A DNA stretch of 64,000 nt from Blasia pusilla (lineage: Eukaryota; Marchantiophyta; Marchantiopsida; Blasiales), in contig CM114273.1 of assembly GCA_050084515.1 (NCBI GenBank), forward strand, positions 682,001 to 746,000, written 5' to 3'. Below the pieces are notes generated by a model. That model worked only from the letters and a program-made list of their open reading frames with translations, was not told the origin of the DNA and did not search any database. Shown here in pieces: positions 11,401 to 24,980 of this stretch. The translations under genes and the position numbers were made by a program. The first letter of the stretch is position 1, and the number at the start of each line of letters is the position of its first letter.

Positions 11401-12832
11401 GCAAGTAAATGATGGCCAGAGCTGGAGCCAGGTACACGAAGGACGCTCCTTGAATCAGAGGCAACCTTGAACCCAGAAACGAATGAAGTAACGTGGTTAT
11501 CCCTGACACCATCAGCATGGTTGAAATGACCTTGGCAACATCCTCCTGCGGGCAAACAAGGTGCAAAAACGTAAGTTCCCGAGCTCTGGTCACCAACCAC
11601 TCTCTGCTACGAATTTTCCCCTCAGGCTCGCACGGATATGATGGGCTGTGAAGGCCCCAACTACTCCATCAGCGCAATGCATTGACACTCAGGTGAGGCG
11701 AGAGTCAGAGGTTTCAGACTCACATCAGTTCCACCCGCAGCTGGGACGATTACGAGAGGGATGAGAATGAGGGATCCTGCAATGGAGAAGTAATGCTGTA
11801 TTCCATAGAGAATCAAAGGCACTGCAGAATCAAACCAGGCGAAAACTCCGTCAGGACTTTCCCAGAAACAGTAAGCTCAGCAGCAATCCTGCTCCTGCAG
11901 GCTGCGACGGTGCAGGGTATGAAGAGGGCAGCTACAAAACAGACGAGCCGACCCATTGGCACAAGGCATGGGATGTGCGTGGCAATCTTCTCCATCTTTG
12001 CATTCATGCGTCCTGAAACAAAACCCTTTCGGATACATGGTAAAACCTTTTCGACTTTGAGCCACATGTTTGAAAGAAGCTCGTGGTAGGTAGGAACACA
12101 CCAAGTGCACGTATACTATCGTTGCGCTACAGCGCAGTCACCATCACAGACACAGAACAGAAAGCATGCTTTATGGGATCCGTCGATTTGCTCACCAAGT
12201 CCAGGCCTTTCCCTGAGTTCGTACTTCATATGAGAATGTTTGTTCATGAGAGCGTCGTCTGCGTCCTGGGATTGAGACATCATGTCCACTTCCGACTCCT
12301 GCTGCTTGTAAGATCTGACGGGGTCGGCGCGGAACGGCCCACTGTTCGGCAGATGGGACACATTGTCGGAGTCCGAACCCGTTCTGTGCTTTTGAGGGGT
12401 GAAAATCACGCTGTTGGGGGGGATACCTCCGGGATGGGGAGAGACGACACCAGCAGCAGCACCGGGTGGGGGTTTCAGATGCTGGTTGTGGCCATTGGTT
12501 TGAGCTACGTTTTCATGATCCCTGACGGGAAGCTGATCTGCGTGAGAACCTCTCGGAAGGCTATTGCCGTTCGTGCTGCCATCGGACATGCCGATTTCGA
12601 CGTCACTGGCCGTGCTCACACTCTCGCCGGACACATTGCTCTTGTACCCGGTGCGTCGCGCCCATGTCCCTAATGTCCTCGGGTTGTGGAGGTGGTCGGG
12701 AGGCAGCGGTTCCATTCTTGGTGGCCATGGTCCCGGTCTCTTGCTAAGTGATGGCGACTCCGGGTCGTACTCTGGCGCCTGTGATGCTTTCCGTGATGGC
12801 GAGCTCGGGTTGTTTCCTTGCGGTGTTGCCAT
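8407..12832 (-). CDS. Nucleobase-ascorbate transporter, NAT11/NAT12 type
   Basis: Membrane permease of the NAT/NCS2 family, with purine, uracil, xanthine or ascorbate as family substrates; the exact substrate is not predictable here. I infer ten coding exons with GT-AG borders: 12832-12196, 11821-11724, 11545-11372, 11176-11076, 10834-10699, 10557-10507, 10301-10002, 9662-9428, 9079-8793 and 8628-8407. Phases agree and give 746 residues. Exon 1 encodes a Ser/Pro/Asn-rich cytosolic extension of about 200 residues, ending in MKYELRERPGL, as in the long plant NAT11/12 clade. Exon 2 carries the GIQHYF motif. Exon 8 carries the NAT signature region ENVHTIAVTKMGSRR. The last exon has LDNTVPGSRQERG and ends in RWVGL. 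Repeated hydrophobic segments fit the 12-14 helices of the family. All exons are open, so the gene looks functional. Confidence 0.93.
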
Positions 12833-15050
12833 TCCTCACTCTGTCTGTTTCTCTTTCTCTCCGTGCGTTCAAAATAAAATTGTTCGAAGAAAAGGCGCCT
12901 AGCAATGGCTGAAGGCACAATGTTGGGTTGCACTACACTCTACAACGAGACTCTCAACGACGCGATGCTCTTCCTATGACGAGCTCGGGACATACGCATG
13001 GCTGCGATGACAGTCCCCCTGCGCGGGACTCTTTGCAAATCTGTTTTTCTACCTACCTGTCTGTCAGCTGCTGAGGACCTCGACGAGCGCTAGGATGCGG
13101 AAGCGAGGCAATGCAGATGGACATAACCCCACCATTGACACCGGTGCGCACACCATCGCCTCAGTAGTGTAATTCGGTCCGAATCACATCTGTCAGCGCG
13201 AGGTTCTCAAAATCGCAGTCCTGCTCTCTCTCGTTCTCTATCTCTCTCTCCCCTAACGCCCTCTATCCGTTCTGTCGCTTCAACCGCTAATTGCTCCCGG
13301 AGACCTGGGCTTTCCACAAACGCTGAGTACGGCAGACAATCCTATCTAGATCTCACGAGAAGGGGCAGGAAGATCGAAGGGCTCCGGATTGTAATGCCGA
13401 GCTTTGTCCCTCCTCTCTCTTCGTCTCCTCTCACTTCACTACTACCGATCGAGCGATCAGCCGAAAGCAGCAGTCCTCTCAAGTGCGCCTCCTGTCCCTC
13501 CCTCCCTCCCTCCAGCCAGGACACAGTACACCGACCGCAGTCACTCGACCTCACCCGGTTAGTCGGAAGGAGAAGGCAGGCAAGCGCATGAAGGAAAGAA
13601 GCAAGTAAGGAAGGAAGGACGGAACGTAAAGGCTCAGCTATGCTCTCTCTGCAATCCGCCTGCTCGCTCGCTCTCACGCACTGCGATTACACACACACCC
13701 CGATGCAAGAGGACGATGTACCTGTAGCTACACTGCGGTACTGCTGCCGCCGCTGCTCGCTGGACAAGAGAGTGAATGAATGAACGAATGAGAGGGTGAT
13801 GGATGATGAGCTATACCAAGGAAAGCTAGAATCTGATATTATCCCCTGCGGACTCCAGTCCTCACTCCACAGGCAGCACCGCACACGCACAGACAGCGAA
13901 ACAGCGACAGCCCCAGCCTGTCAGTCTGCATTGCTCCACCCCACCCCACCGCCCCAGCGCTTCCATCCAGGAATCGGGAGCTCGCATCCGCGCACGCGAC
14001 AAGAATCAATCGCAGGGGCCCCCGTCGTCATTCGCTGCGATCCCAGTTTCACATCTTGCCCACATCCTTCTTCCCTGGTGGAGTGGGGTAGGGGTGCGGG
14101 GCCGGGGGACGCATACGAACTTCGCATACGCTGGTTCGGGCGGCCACTACGACCGCGTCCGTGGTCCCGGGGCTCAACGGACGGAAAAACCGACCGGGTT
14201 CGACGGAGATTGACCATGGGCTGACCAGACGGATCTTTCCTGGGTTACCGTAAACTAGACTTACTTATTGACTACAGTACGCCAACAGACACGGCGCGCA
14301 GACGGACAAGGAGGGGGGGGGAGCCGAATGCGAATGCCGTACGTGCTCCCAGCGACGCTCTTCAGTTCCATCGGTCACATTTGCAGCTGGCTGACATTTG
14401 AGGTAACTGGTTTCGTTTAGCGCGACGGACCGACGCCCACTCTGGGAAGGTCGGTCTGTCTGTCTGCGTGTCGGAGTGACTCCCAACGGCACATCGCTGT
14501 AACTTACCGACATGGCCGGGAGTGAATCTGGAGAAGATAAACTCGAGTTTACTGTGCCGGACGTGGCACCCGCTCGGGTCGTAGTCGTGCGTCCACTGCC
14601 CACGAGTCGCTGGACGTGGTCACCTGCCGTGGCCCGGGGACCCAACCGCGTTCCGGAACTTGAGACGCAAACCGGCCACTGCAGTGCCGGTGCACGCGGG
14701 GAACCAGGAACCTGGAGCTGATTACGCGAGGTGAAAGTTAAAAAGAGGGTGCCGGGGTGGGATATCGTGGGCTGGCTCGGCGGTGGACGGTGAGCTGGAC
14801 TCCGACAACCCAGTTTCGCATTGGATCGCACGTGGGTGATAGGGGTGGGAGATGCAAACTGGCTGTACCGGTGAGATCGACTGACCGTTGCAAAACCCCC
14901 GGTGCTACCCGTTTCCTAACTTTCCTTGCCTTTTCCGCCGCCGTTTTCTTCCCCCTTCGCTTCTTCCTTCGTTCCTCCCATTCTCGTTACTCACGCACAT
15001 TAATATCAAATGCGATCATGGGCATGACTCATGTTATTAAGCGTCTGTAA
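12833..15050. promoter_or_regulatory. Probable 5' UTR and promoter region of the NAT gene
   Basis: The DNA upstream of the NAT start codon is GC-rich, with pyrimidine or purine simple tracts on the plus strand (about 13221-13252 CT-rich; 13495-13515 TCCC repeats). Such GA/CT tracts are common in plant 5' leaders. I cannot place a TATA box or transcription start with confidence. Open frames here on both strands are biased-composition shadows. Confidence 0.4.
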
Positions 15051-16720
15051 ATTTGTACAGACAGATATACGCAGAAATTCAAAAAACATAATCGAATAAG
15101 CAAGCCTCAGCACGTTCCTTCGTTTACCATTCATCCATGCATGAGACGAAAACTCTTTCCTACTCTTTCTCCGTTTCTCAAACTACAATCCAGTGAGTGT
15201 GCTCTTTTTCAATCTGAAGGAGAATTAATTATTAAAATCGTGTGAAGGACACGTGGCTAGGTTAGATAGTAAGAAAAAAGCAGCTAATATATGTCTAGTG
15301 TATGTAGAGGCCTTAAAAAAACAACTAGTGTATGTAGAGGCGGTAAATATGCCACGGGGAAGAAATGTTAACTGTTAACACGACCTGCAGCAGTTGAGTG
15401 TGTCTGGGTTTACGTCCAGTTTTAGTGGATAGAAAGACACGTGGAGGTACTTGTCCGAGTTTCTTTTGGCGTGTGCTGTGGCCAAAATGCGCTCACGCGG
15501 CTGTGAAGCGAAGGGCTTGAGGGAGAGAACGAATGAACACAGACCGGACTTTGACATAGTTTAGGATGTCGAATAGTGAAAAGTCGGCCTTTGAGCCCGA
15601 ATGGTGTCATTTAAAGGCGGTGACTTCCTGATGATTGGGGTCCGCCTCCTCATTCCATGAAACGCCCTCTTTCTTTCTTTGCTTCCTCCTCCTCTCTCTC
15701 TCTCTTTCTTTCTTTCTCTTTACGGATTACATTTTGGGTTTTTTTTTTTCCCGACTGCGTCGTCAGATGGGGTCACCGCACTACGAACTCGACAGGATTT
15801 GGAAAGGACAGGAGAAGGAAAAAAAAAAAAAACCTCAAAGAAAAGAAAGAGGAAGGGAAGTCTCGTTTATTGATTGATTGAGAGCGCTAGCTGCTCTACA
15901 GTAGCGTCACTGGGCTGCATCCGTTTCCGTTGGGTGGACGCTTATTCGAACCCTCTCCAGCGTGACGACTTCGGAATGATGATGTTGGCCGGTGACATTC
16001 GAACACCCTCCTCCAGTGACGAACTGACGACTTCGGAATCATGATGCGGGCCAGTGCGCCAGCGCGATAGGAACCTTTAGGGGCGAGCGAGCGAGTGAGT
16101 CGGCAGAAGAGGCCTGGACTCTACTGGAGGTGGGGGGAAGATGGATGGAATCCATGGACGAGTTCTCAATGGAGCGGGGGTGGGGCCTGGGGGAGCAGGA
16201 GAAGAGGAAAGATTATGCATCATTGTACCGACGGCGGTGCTTTTGGAGGACCAAAAACGGGACCTTTCTCGAGTACGCTTCAATAATGTGCACATTGCCA
16301 CATTCCCCCGCACATGAGTGAGTCCTCGTATCCGCTCCCGTTTCCGTTATCATTACTCTCTCGGCTCCGGGAGCGTCCCGCAACCCGACGTCATTCATTC
16401 TGTCTCTTCTCCCTCGCCCTCCCCTCTTTCCATCCATCGCCCCGACGCTTTCTCCAAGGAGAATCGTCGCGCGAGTGAGTCGCCGGAGACGGACAAGAAC
16501 AGTGCCGACTGACTGAGCACACAGGAGTCGCCGGCGCTCTCGTTGACCTTCGGACCGAAATTTGACCACTGTGATCAGAGCGATCTCCGTTTGCGTGAGC
16601 TCGCTCGCATGAACGAAGGCTGATCGCCGTCGGACGTGGATGTACATCCCCGCGACTGCGAATCGTGATAGATTGTCATGCCTTTATCGCGACCCTCGCG
16701 CTAATCCCATCGACAGTAAT
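15051..16720. other. Intergenic DNA with microsatellites
   Basis: It contains CT/CTTT tracts at about 15690-15722 and T and A runs at about 15738-15750 and 15816-15829. There is also a locally duplicated segment around 15957-16045 containing GACGACTTCGGAAT and ATGATG. No gene is recognised. Confidence 0.5.
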
Positions 16721-19700
16721 CCGGTTTAGGTAATCCTTGAAAATTCACTCTTTAGGGCTAATCAATCACTCTCCGTCATCCCTCAAAAATTTTACTCGTG
16801 TAAATCTAATTCTACCCGTAATATGTCTATGTTAGAGCCATCTATACAACTAAAAGATGGGGTTAGAGCAAATCCTTTTCTAGAGTGGACACTTATATTT
16901 TTAATGGTCCTATTTTGTTGAAATCCGTCTTTTAAGAGCCTTTATTGTTAATGGAATATTATTCGAAGAGCCCTTATATTATTAGAGCCATTTCATTATA
17001 ATAACAAATCTCAAAAGAGGGCAAAGGAAGGTAATAACATTTTAAAAGAGGACTTTAAAAATGCAGATTGAAATGCCCAAAAAAGGTTCATACCATGGCT
17101 TATGGATATTGTAAAGGATTTCCTATTTACCAAGTACACCAATCATGAAAACCCATGGTAAATATAAAATTATGAAGTTTATGGTGAATGGAGTGCCACA
17201 AAAAGAGAGGATTTAAGGAGTTCATGGACTCAAAAGGCTTTTAAAATGACAACAAGGCCAAAAGTCTTCTTGTCATTTTAGAAGGTTGGGACTCTTCTCA
17301 GAATCCTATCCAATAAATTAAATCTTCTTCTTCTTTGTTTCTTATAATTAGGTTAATCTAATATTTATTTTTTCTAATCCTTGAAATGCTCTCTTATCTT
17401 TTTATCCTTCTTCTAGTTACATCAATGTCATATGCACACACTAATGAATACCTAATCTACATCATTATTCACATTCACACGATAAAGATACTTGCATCGA
17501 TTGTCTGACATTCGAGATAATTCAGATGAAAAACTCATTCACTCATTTATACCAATGCAACAAAAAAAAATCAAACTAAAAATAACACATGTGACCAACT
17601 ACAGTCTCGAAAGCGCACATGATCATCAAGTCATATCCACCCTCACCCATGAGGGTACTCGGACTCTACTACATTAGAAGAGGAAGTGTTGCAAAGCCTC
17701 AACATCACGACAAAGTTATAATGGAACATCTCATAAACTTAGATGTCATCGACAAGGTAGAACTCTAATAGTCAACCACGTTAAAATTTAATGTAACGTA
17801 ATCAAATCTCGAGCTTATGTCTTAAATGGAGTTATTTTCCTTCTTTTTCCTTTGAGTGTGATTATACCATATAACAATTTCTCTTTCATTATATGCAATG
17901 TATACAATTCTTCTTTACCTTTCTCTTTGTGTTTTAACTAGTGTTCACTCAAGATATGCTTTCTTATAGCTAATTTTTTTATGATGTATTATGGGATTGT
18001 ATGTGATCTAAAACATGGAAGAGCATTTTAGTTTTTTATTTGATTGGTGAGATCATTTCTTTATTTCTTTCTTTCTTTCCTTTTTTTTTTCTCTCGCTTT
18101 TAATGGAATTTTTTACCTTTTATATATGTATTAATTTTCTTCTTTTTCTCTTCTTTATGAAAAATGTTAATCATGCACAAAAGTATTGTCTTCTAGATAG
18201 AAATTGCATCTTTCAAATTCTAAATTCTATGACCTCTCAAGATTGATATAGGCTTTTACATGAATGAAATTAGGATGCATGACTTTCTACTTTCTCATGA
18301 AGTATTTCCAAAGTTTAAGAGTGGCGCTCACAAAATCAATAGCCTCCACTAAAATAAAGGAATTGTTGGTTAATCTTCATTTTACTTCCCTTGAATCCTT
18401 GAATGGACACATGGATATCTACAAGTGATCAATAATAAATCCAAATAAATAAACATGGATATAGCATCCATGCGCCATGGTTTATGGAAAGAGACACATT
18501 TTAAAAGAGGTTTATTAATTATTGTACAGTATATAGGAATCCAAAATGGGAAATTTGGAAAGAGACAAACAAACTTATTGAATACTTGGGGCTTGGGAAT
18601 ATTTTTATGAATAGTCCATATTTTATTTATTTTCCTAAAATAATTAGTGATAAATTTTTTTCTTAATTTGTACCAAATACATTAAAATTTAACGAAGGAT
18701 TTTTTTCATATGATAAATTTTTTTGGGGATTCCCCATCTGCACTCTTAATTAAGGAAAGGAGGGTTAGTATGCAAGGAGAATCTCTTTTAAAATAAGTAT
18801 TTTTTTAAATGGAAATATGAGAAGATGTCATTTCTTATATTAAGGAAATCATTTCTAGTCACTAAATTGCATGTAGCTATGTATGAATGGAATTCTTAAT
18901 AGATTCATCTATTTTAAAATTTTAAGAAAGAAAGTTATTTATTTTGGAGAAAAGAGCAATCTCATAATACAATGACTAGATGTCTCCTTAATTTTATAAA
19001 GATGGGAGTATTTCAAAAAAAAATTAAGAATTAAAGCGATCTCTTACAAAATGGGAAAGTATCTACGATGTTCAAACTATAAAGAGATACCAATGCACCA
19101 AAGTTTTACTAGTTTGATATAATCACAATATCCCTTTGTTATATTATTGAGGTCTCTCCCTAGTTTCTTGTGGGTTTATTTATGATCTTGGATAGAATTT
19201 TTCTAGAGCTTTGTAATTTTTTGCTTGCTTAAGACTATATTGATATAGGTATAATCAATCAAACATAATTACATAGACATTTGCTATTTTCCAATCATGC
19301 TTTGTCCAAATTTTTCTACTGTTTACTTTTCCTAGATATATTGCATATTGATACAACTAATTTTTCAATATTGTAAGTATTCAATGTTTGATTTTAATGT
19401 GGATCTTCTTTACTTTTGATTTTCTAATCAAGAAGCACAATAAACAGAGATTGATTATGGATAGTCATCTATCTTGCATATGGATAGCAATCCCAACTCA
19501 TGGGTAAAATTAAAACCTATTTAACTCCTTTATTTATCCAATAGTTATTTCTTGACCACATTCACAAGGACATCTATCTATGGTTTTCTCTAAAGTATGA
19601 TGTATAATTACTACATAATATTTTGGAGATTCAACCTCATAAGATTGTATTGGATGGTATGATTTAGGTCGCTTATACGTTATATCATCTCTACTACCTT

Positions 19701-22237
19701 CTTGCATATTTTTAGAGCAAATTATTATAATAAGATCTCCCAAACTTCTAATTGTGATAAATATACTCACAAGATCTAGATCTTGAACTGATGTTTTTGG
19801 ATGTTCAACCACTCATTCAAAGCACATGCCATAATACTTGGTTGGGGAGGAATAAGAACTTGTATCGAGCGTTGTTCCCCTTACTTGCGGAGGATCCAAA
19901 CTTGAAGACTTAGAAATCAGGGAAATCATATGAGGATACCTTTTTAGCGTATTTGCATGTACTCCAAAGTAGACAAGATGTTTTTAAGATATCCACTTTG
20001 AGAGGAGTTGACTTGAAGTATATCATATAGTAGGGGATAGAGGTGGTTGGAATGCTCTAGGATTCTATGCTTTAATTTAAGTTCCTATTCATGGTTATGA
20101 ATATAAGTGGTGCTCAAATTTGTAGGTAACAACACTTTCTATGAATATGCAAGTTGAATATATGCTTTCTATGAATATACAACTTTTTCTCTACAACACC
20201 TACACTAAGTGAATTTAAATGAAATATTAGAGAAATTTTGGATGACTTTGCAAGTTAAAATAATGATGCATTGTATTTTAAAAGCGAGAGTAAGGGCACA
20301 AGAAATATGCATCACATGTATAATCTGATTAAGGCTACTACAATTCGATGCGAACCCAAACTTTCTTTTTTGTATAATAGCTACAATACACAAAATGGAA
20401 TGGTATATCCCCCAAAATTTATACATGCATGCTCACAATTTGCAAGTTCTAAATTCTGCACCTTATCGATTTGGAATGGAATGTAGATTTGGTAGACATA
20501 GGATGCTTATATGTTGGTTCTTTGAACAACCTTAAGGATGCCTCCACTACATTTTCGTATTAAATATCCCCCCATCTACCTTTGTGCATTTTTATCACTC
20601 AAGGACCTTTCAATGAAATACTATTAAAGTTGCCCATTCTCTAAATTGAAATATGGAGGCCACCATTCCATGCTTATTTAAATCCAAAGGCCTTCCACTT
20701 CCTCTTTGCTTAATTACTTAAATGTGATGGTCCCAATCTCACCATTCTCTAATAATTCATTCAAATATGGTGGTCCCAATCTAGCCACTTTGTCCATCAT
20801 TATTAGAATTTGGAGCTCTCACTTGTTAAATATGGTGGTTGTCCCTTACTACTTGCTTATTTAATTAATCAAGTGGCCCCATATTACTTTTATTTTATTT
20901 TGATGGCCCTTGAACACCCCTATGTATAAAATTTGAAAGATACTTCCCCCAACATGATTGCTTCATGAGTAAAATTGAAAATAGATAGATCTTTTAGGTG
21001 CATTTGGGGTTGCTTATAATAGTATAGAACGATTATATATCTCCCCAAAAATTATTGGCAAGTTGTCAGCTAACATACATACTTTTAAAAACTTTGAAAG
21101 TGAAGATATGACAAAAAAGATATCTACCTACATTAGTGGATTCCCACACCTTGTTTTATAGAACGAAGTTCCTACAAAAGCAAAAGTGTGTTATCCAAGT
21201 GTCCGAGAATTGTTGCACTAGTTGAGAAGTAAAAAAATACCGAAACAAGAATTCCAAATCTTGGCTTTTCCATTCATTCCATGATGTGGGTTAACCATTT
21301 TCCTCCTACATCATGATTGGTAACTAAGATCTTCAATACGAAAATTTTAGGTGAGATATCTAATGCTCGAGGAAGATCATCGGTGGTTGATTCTTGCACT
21401 ACTTCACACAAGAACGATGTCTGAGTGATTTATGTTTTTTAATATACATTTGAGAAATGGTAAAAAGTGAATAAATAAAATTTTGTAGAAAGATTTTTTT
21501 TGAAAATATTAACAAAAAAATGAAAAATAAGATCATAAAAATACAAGAATGCATGATAAGTTATGGAAATATCACTTTGTACACCTTCTTGAGTTTGTGA
21601 TTTTTTTCTCATGATTTTTATTTTAAAATGGAATTTCCCAAGCCTAATAATTGTAGTGTTTCTTAAATTTCAGAATTTAAGGGAATTAAAAACTTAGATA
21701 GAATCTATTTGGATGGATTAAAGAATTATCATCCCCTAATTTTGTTGAGAAGAAATTTTCTTAAAATGTAAGAGTTTTTTTTGAATAAAAAAATAAATTC
21801 AACTTCTACTCCTAAAAGGCCTGAAATTAAAAATATAAAGACCCTCCCTCTCCTCCTTGTACTTCATGTCGTCCCTTAACTTAACTAACCCCCTTACTGC
21901 CAATATTTTTTTCCTTAAATGGACAGATGTCACTTCCATATATGCCATGACATTTGTCATCCCGAGGAGACTCCTCGTGGAAGTCCGTCCTTTGTTAATA
22001 GTATACACTAAAACTCTATCTAGATGTTGAGGAATTTGAAGTATATTCCCATTGCGACTAAAGCAAAAAAGCAACCATGGGAATAAGGGATGTGAACAAT
22101 TAGATACTAGATGATAGCAAGAACTAAATACTTGAGATACCAATGCATATTATTCTCACAAGATACACAACTAAATTATTGTTGGAGGTCTTCTTTCTTA
22201 AAGCCATACTTATATAATTCTAAATTATCGTTGGAGG
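16721..22237. other. Long AT-rich gene-free stretch
   Basis: No conserved coding sequence was found on either strand. Short frames are chance openings in AT-rich DNA. A frame at 22143-21799 (minus) next to the right flank of element A could be old transposon sequence but is not recognisable. Confidence 0.55.
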
Positions 22238-22242
22238 CTCAT

Positions 22243-22347
22243 GTCGTGCGAATCCACATCGTCATACAACATACATCGCTGACATACCATACTCACATAC
22301 ATACATAACATAGACGAGAGTATCCACAAACACAAGTGTACCACAAC
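22243..22347 (-). repeat. Element A outer 3' repeat B2
   Basis: This 105-bp unit runs on the minus strand from GTTGTGGTACAC to CGCACGAC. It is nearly identical to B1 once the nested chromovirus is removed from B1. It forms the outer 3' end of element A, directly before the ATGAG/TGAG target duplication. Confidence 0.8.
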
Positions 22348-22713
22348 TGAAATCCGTGAAAGACCTACTGTCATAAAACACGTATACAATCACATACAAT
22401 CGAGCCAAACCCACTCCACCATGGGAGAATCTAGGTGAAGCTTATGGAAACACCATAGCCAAGAGCTCTACTCACTACCAAGGCTAACTCCCAACGCAAC
22501 AGGCTCAACTCAAAGAACTGACTGTTCTTTGAGGGCACTCCACCTTATATCCTCCAATCTAAGAGCGGGCCCTACTGGGAAAGTCACCTCCAACTGAGTA
22601 ACCCCCAACCCTATGTATGGAACCGCATCTCTACCAAGCCACTACGGTCCTACATAAGGAATGGCCTCTACTAGCACACCATACTCTACGACATAATCCG
22701 TATGGTCATGACA
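22348..22713 (-). repeat. Element A 3' repeat A2
   Basis: The 366-bp copy matches A1 (37956-38324) at roughly 95% or more by eye. It starts TGTCATGACC and ends GGATTTCA. It includes the TATAAG and the self-primer segment (22509-22522). Confidence 0.85.
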
Positions 22714-22774
22714 GCTGTCGTGTGAATCCACATCGTCATACAACATACATCGCTGACATACCATACTCACATAC

Positions 22775-23791
22775 TGTCGTGACCCTCATGACCAAACAAG
22801 TGCCAAGCGGAACATCGGAACATTAGCGGGCTCACGCTAAGATGGTTTGCGCGTTGGAGTTGTCTCAAAGAGGAGACAAGAGACGAGACGCGAGCGAGAA
22901 GTCGTGTTTCAGATGTGATGGTCGCAACTCATAAACCTGGACCAAACGCGGAATGAGACTTGAAAGAAGTCGAGTCTAGAAAGTGGGTTGCCAAAAGAAA
23001 GATCCGGATTTGGAACGCCACTTGCGTTTGAGAGTTTCCGACTGTATTTATGGCCATAAATTTTAGCTCCGAGATGCGTTTGGAGCAAATAAGGGTGCGT
23101 TGGAAAGCTTATGGAGAGCCGGTTCAAACGCACCAAAGATAGCTGCAAACGCACCAAAGATAGCTGCAAACGCATAAGTAGCGGCCGAGATACGACCCGA
23201 AAACGACTGTAAGTGGAGTCGGGTTGAGGGCCACAATGAAGGGCCCGAACCTCTTTTCCCAAAGGGGAGGGGGTTATTGGAGAACCCCAGAAGTACTAGT
23301 AAGGGGGAAGGTCTCTGAGAGTGCTTGGAACCCAAACCCCACTTTGGGCGCCGCGGGGCGGCTCAAGGGCATGGAACGGAACGCGAGTTTGGGCGTTGGG
23401 TTGAAAAACCTGCACCAAGTCCATTGAGGCGGTTTTAGACATCCCTCTTGGATTTCACGCCGCGACTCAATTACTTGGGTCTCGGTTCGGAACTCACACG
23501 AGGACCGTTGAACAGTTGGGATCGCTAGGCGTGCAAGTGCCGTTTTAGATCCCTGGACTAACGAGGAAGTATGTTCCAAGTCTTGAAGGACTTGCCATGT
23601 GTTGGGAGCTAGGAACTAAGGAAGGTTGAGCTTGATGAGATGCCGAGTTGAGGACTCGGTGGGTTGAACGCCGGTTGGCCAAACCCGACTAACGAGTGCG
23701 TGTTTGGGTGCAGATCGGCGATGAGTTCGTGACCATCGAGCACGCTTCCGCAACACTAAAGATTGACGTTCAAGGAGAGTAGGGCGCGACA
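22775..23791 (+). repeat. 5' LTR of the nested chromovirus
   Basis: 1017 bp, from TGTCGTGACC to GGCGCGACA. It contains about two and a half tandem copies of a 21-bp unit including CGCACCAAAGATAGCTG near 23127-23172. It is followed directly by the primer-binding site. Confidence 0.93.
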
Positions 23792-23793
23792 AG

Positions 23794-23804
23794 TGGTATC
23801 GAGC
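23794..23804 (+). promoter_or_regulatory. Primer-binding site of the chromovirus
   Basis: TGGTATCGAGC lies two bases after the 5' LTR. It is close to TGGTATCAGAGC, the site complementary to the 3' end of initiator Met-tRNA used by many plant LTR elements. Confidence 0.8.
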
Positions 23805-23939
23805 TTATGCTTGGTGAGCGAGAACTTGGGGTCGTGGGATCAGCCGGACGCTTGGGAAATTTCAAGGTAGCGGCTAGACTCGGACGCTCGAGGAGGGACG
23901 CAAGAAACGAGGAGTAGATCTTAGTGAGTTGGCTTGGAG

Positions 23940-24980
23940 ATGGCGATCGAGGAGAACAACCCAAGAAGCGTCGAATCAAGCGGCGTGAACCAAGAGAGGA
24001 ACCAATGCCGGACCGTGAAGCTATAGAGGAGTCGGAGACTCAAGAGTGAACGCCGATCGTGAGGGCGCCCGATGGCGACTCCTTCGCAGGGGTGGGCCCA
24101 AACTCAGGGAAAGGATGGAGTTGAGCCAGGACGTTGGACTTGTTGAAGGTGTTGGTGGAGCAGATGTCCCAAACAAAGCAAGCGGATTGCGGAGTTAGAG
24201 GCCACTCGAAACCCGAAAGGGCAAAAGCTCTGCAAAAGACCCGCCACGCCATTTCTTTGGAGTGGGGCGCCATGAAAGTGAAGGATTTCTTACAGGGAGG
24301 CGAATCGCATTTTCGAGGCGCAGAAGGCTGCTGAGCAGGACAAGGTGACGGTAGCCGTTACTTTCCTGAAGGATCATGCTCTACAATGGTGGACCGCTCA
24401 ACGAGAGGAATATCTGGGCGGTGAGTCACCTCTGAGTTGGGAGGAGTTCAAGGAGTTGATTGGGGATCGGTTCACTCCGGAGTACCAAGGGTTGCGTGAC
24501 ACGGTGGAATGCGTGCGGATGCGGCAGAGTGGTTCCTTAAGCGCGTATGTGAGGGAGTTTAGTGCGAAACTGACTTCTAGTCCGAAGATGGATGAGCACG
24601 CGAAGAAGGCTATCTTCATTAGTGGACTCAAGCCGAGCGCTGAGAAGGCCCTTTACCGAATGCCGACGTTGCCAGAGACCTGCGCGGACCTTCTGAAGCT
24701 AGCGGAGCGGATTGGGGACGATGAGGTCCAAACCCAGAAACCCTTCGAGTCAAAAGTTTTTTCGAAGAAGTCGAAAAATAAGGAGGCGTTCAAAAGAGGC
24801 TGGAGTGGGGCCAAGACGAACCAGAGAGTAAATCGCCCGGCGACAAAAACGAGTGGAACTTCATGCAAAGCCGAAAGGAGGACAACACTCGAAGACAGGG
24901 AACGGCAAGGTCGTATGCTACAACTGTGGCGAACCGGGGCACCTGTCGAAAGGGTGTTCGAAACCAAAGGTTAGTAATGG
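23940..24980 (+). pseudogene. Chromovirus gag
   Basis: A plausible start is ATG at 23940, soon followed by frame breaks. The capsid-like part at 24345-24700 contains HALQWWTAQREE, SWEEFKELIGDRF and LRDTVECVRMRQSGS, typical of plant retrotransposon Gag. The zinc knuckle VCYNCGEPGHLSKGC (CCHC) lies near 24910-24957 in a different frame. Together these show a Gag broken by small indels. Confidence 0.85.

Noticed and set aside
12083-12673. 196-codon plus-strand open frame
   Set aside because: It lies antisense to NAT exon 1, whose phase-consistent splicing and family motifs are convincing; the plus frame has no motif.
13796-14831. Overlapping open frames on both strands upstream of NAT
   Set aside because: GC-rich DNA gives long frames by chance; peptides are Pro/Arg/Ser-rich with no domains.
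16213-16647. 144-codon minus-strand open frame
   Set aside because: No recognisable motif and biased Arg-rich composition.
21799-22143. Possible continuation of the Helitron beyond element A
   Set aside because: A TTNV-like string is weakly reminiscent of Helitron C-termini, but the frame does not continue cleanly from 38325 and contains stops; only the 4-5 bp target duplication is firm.
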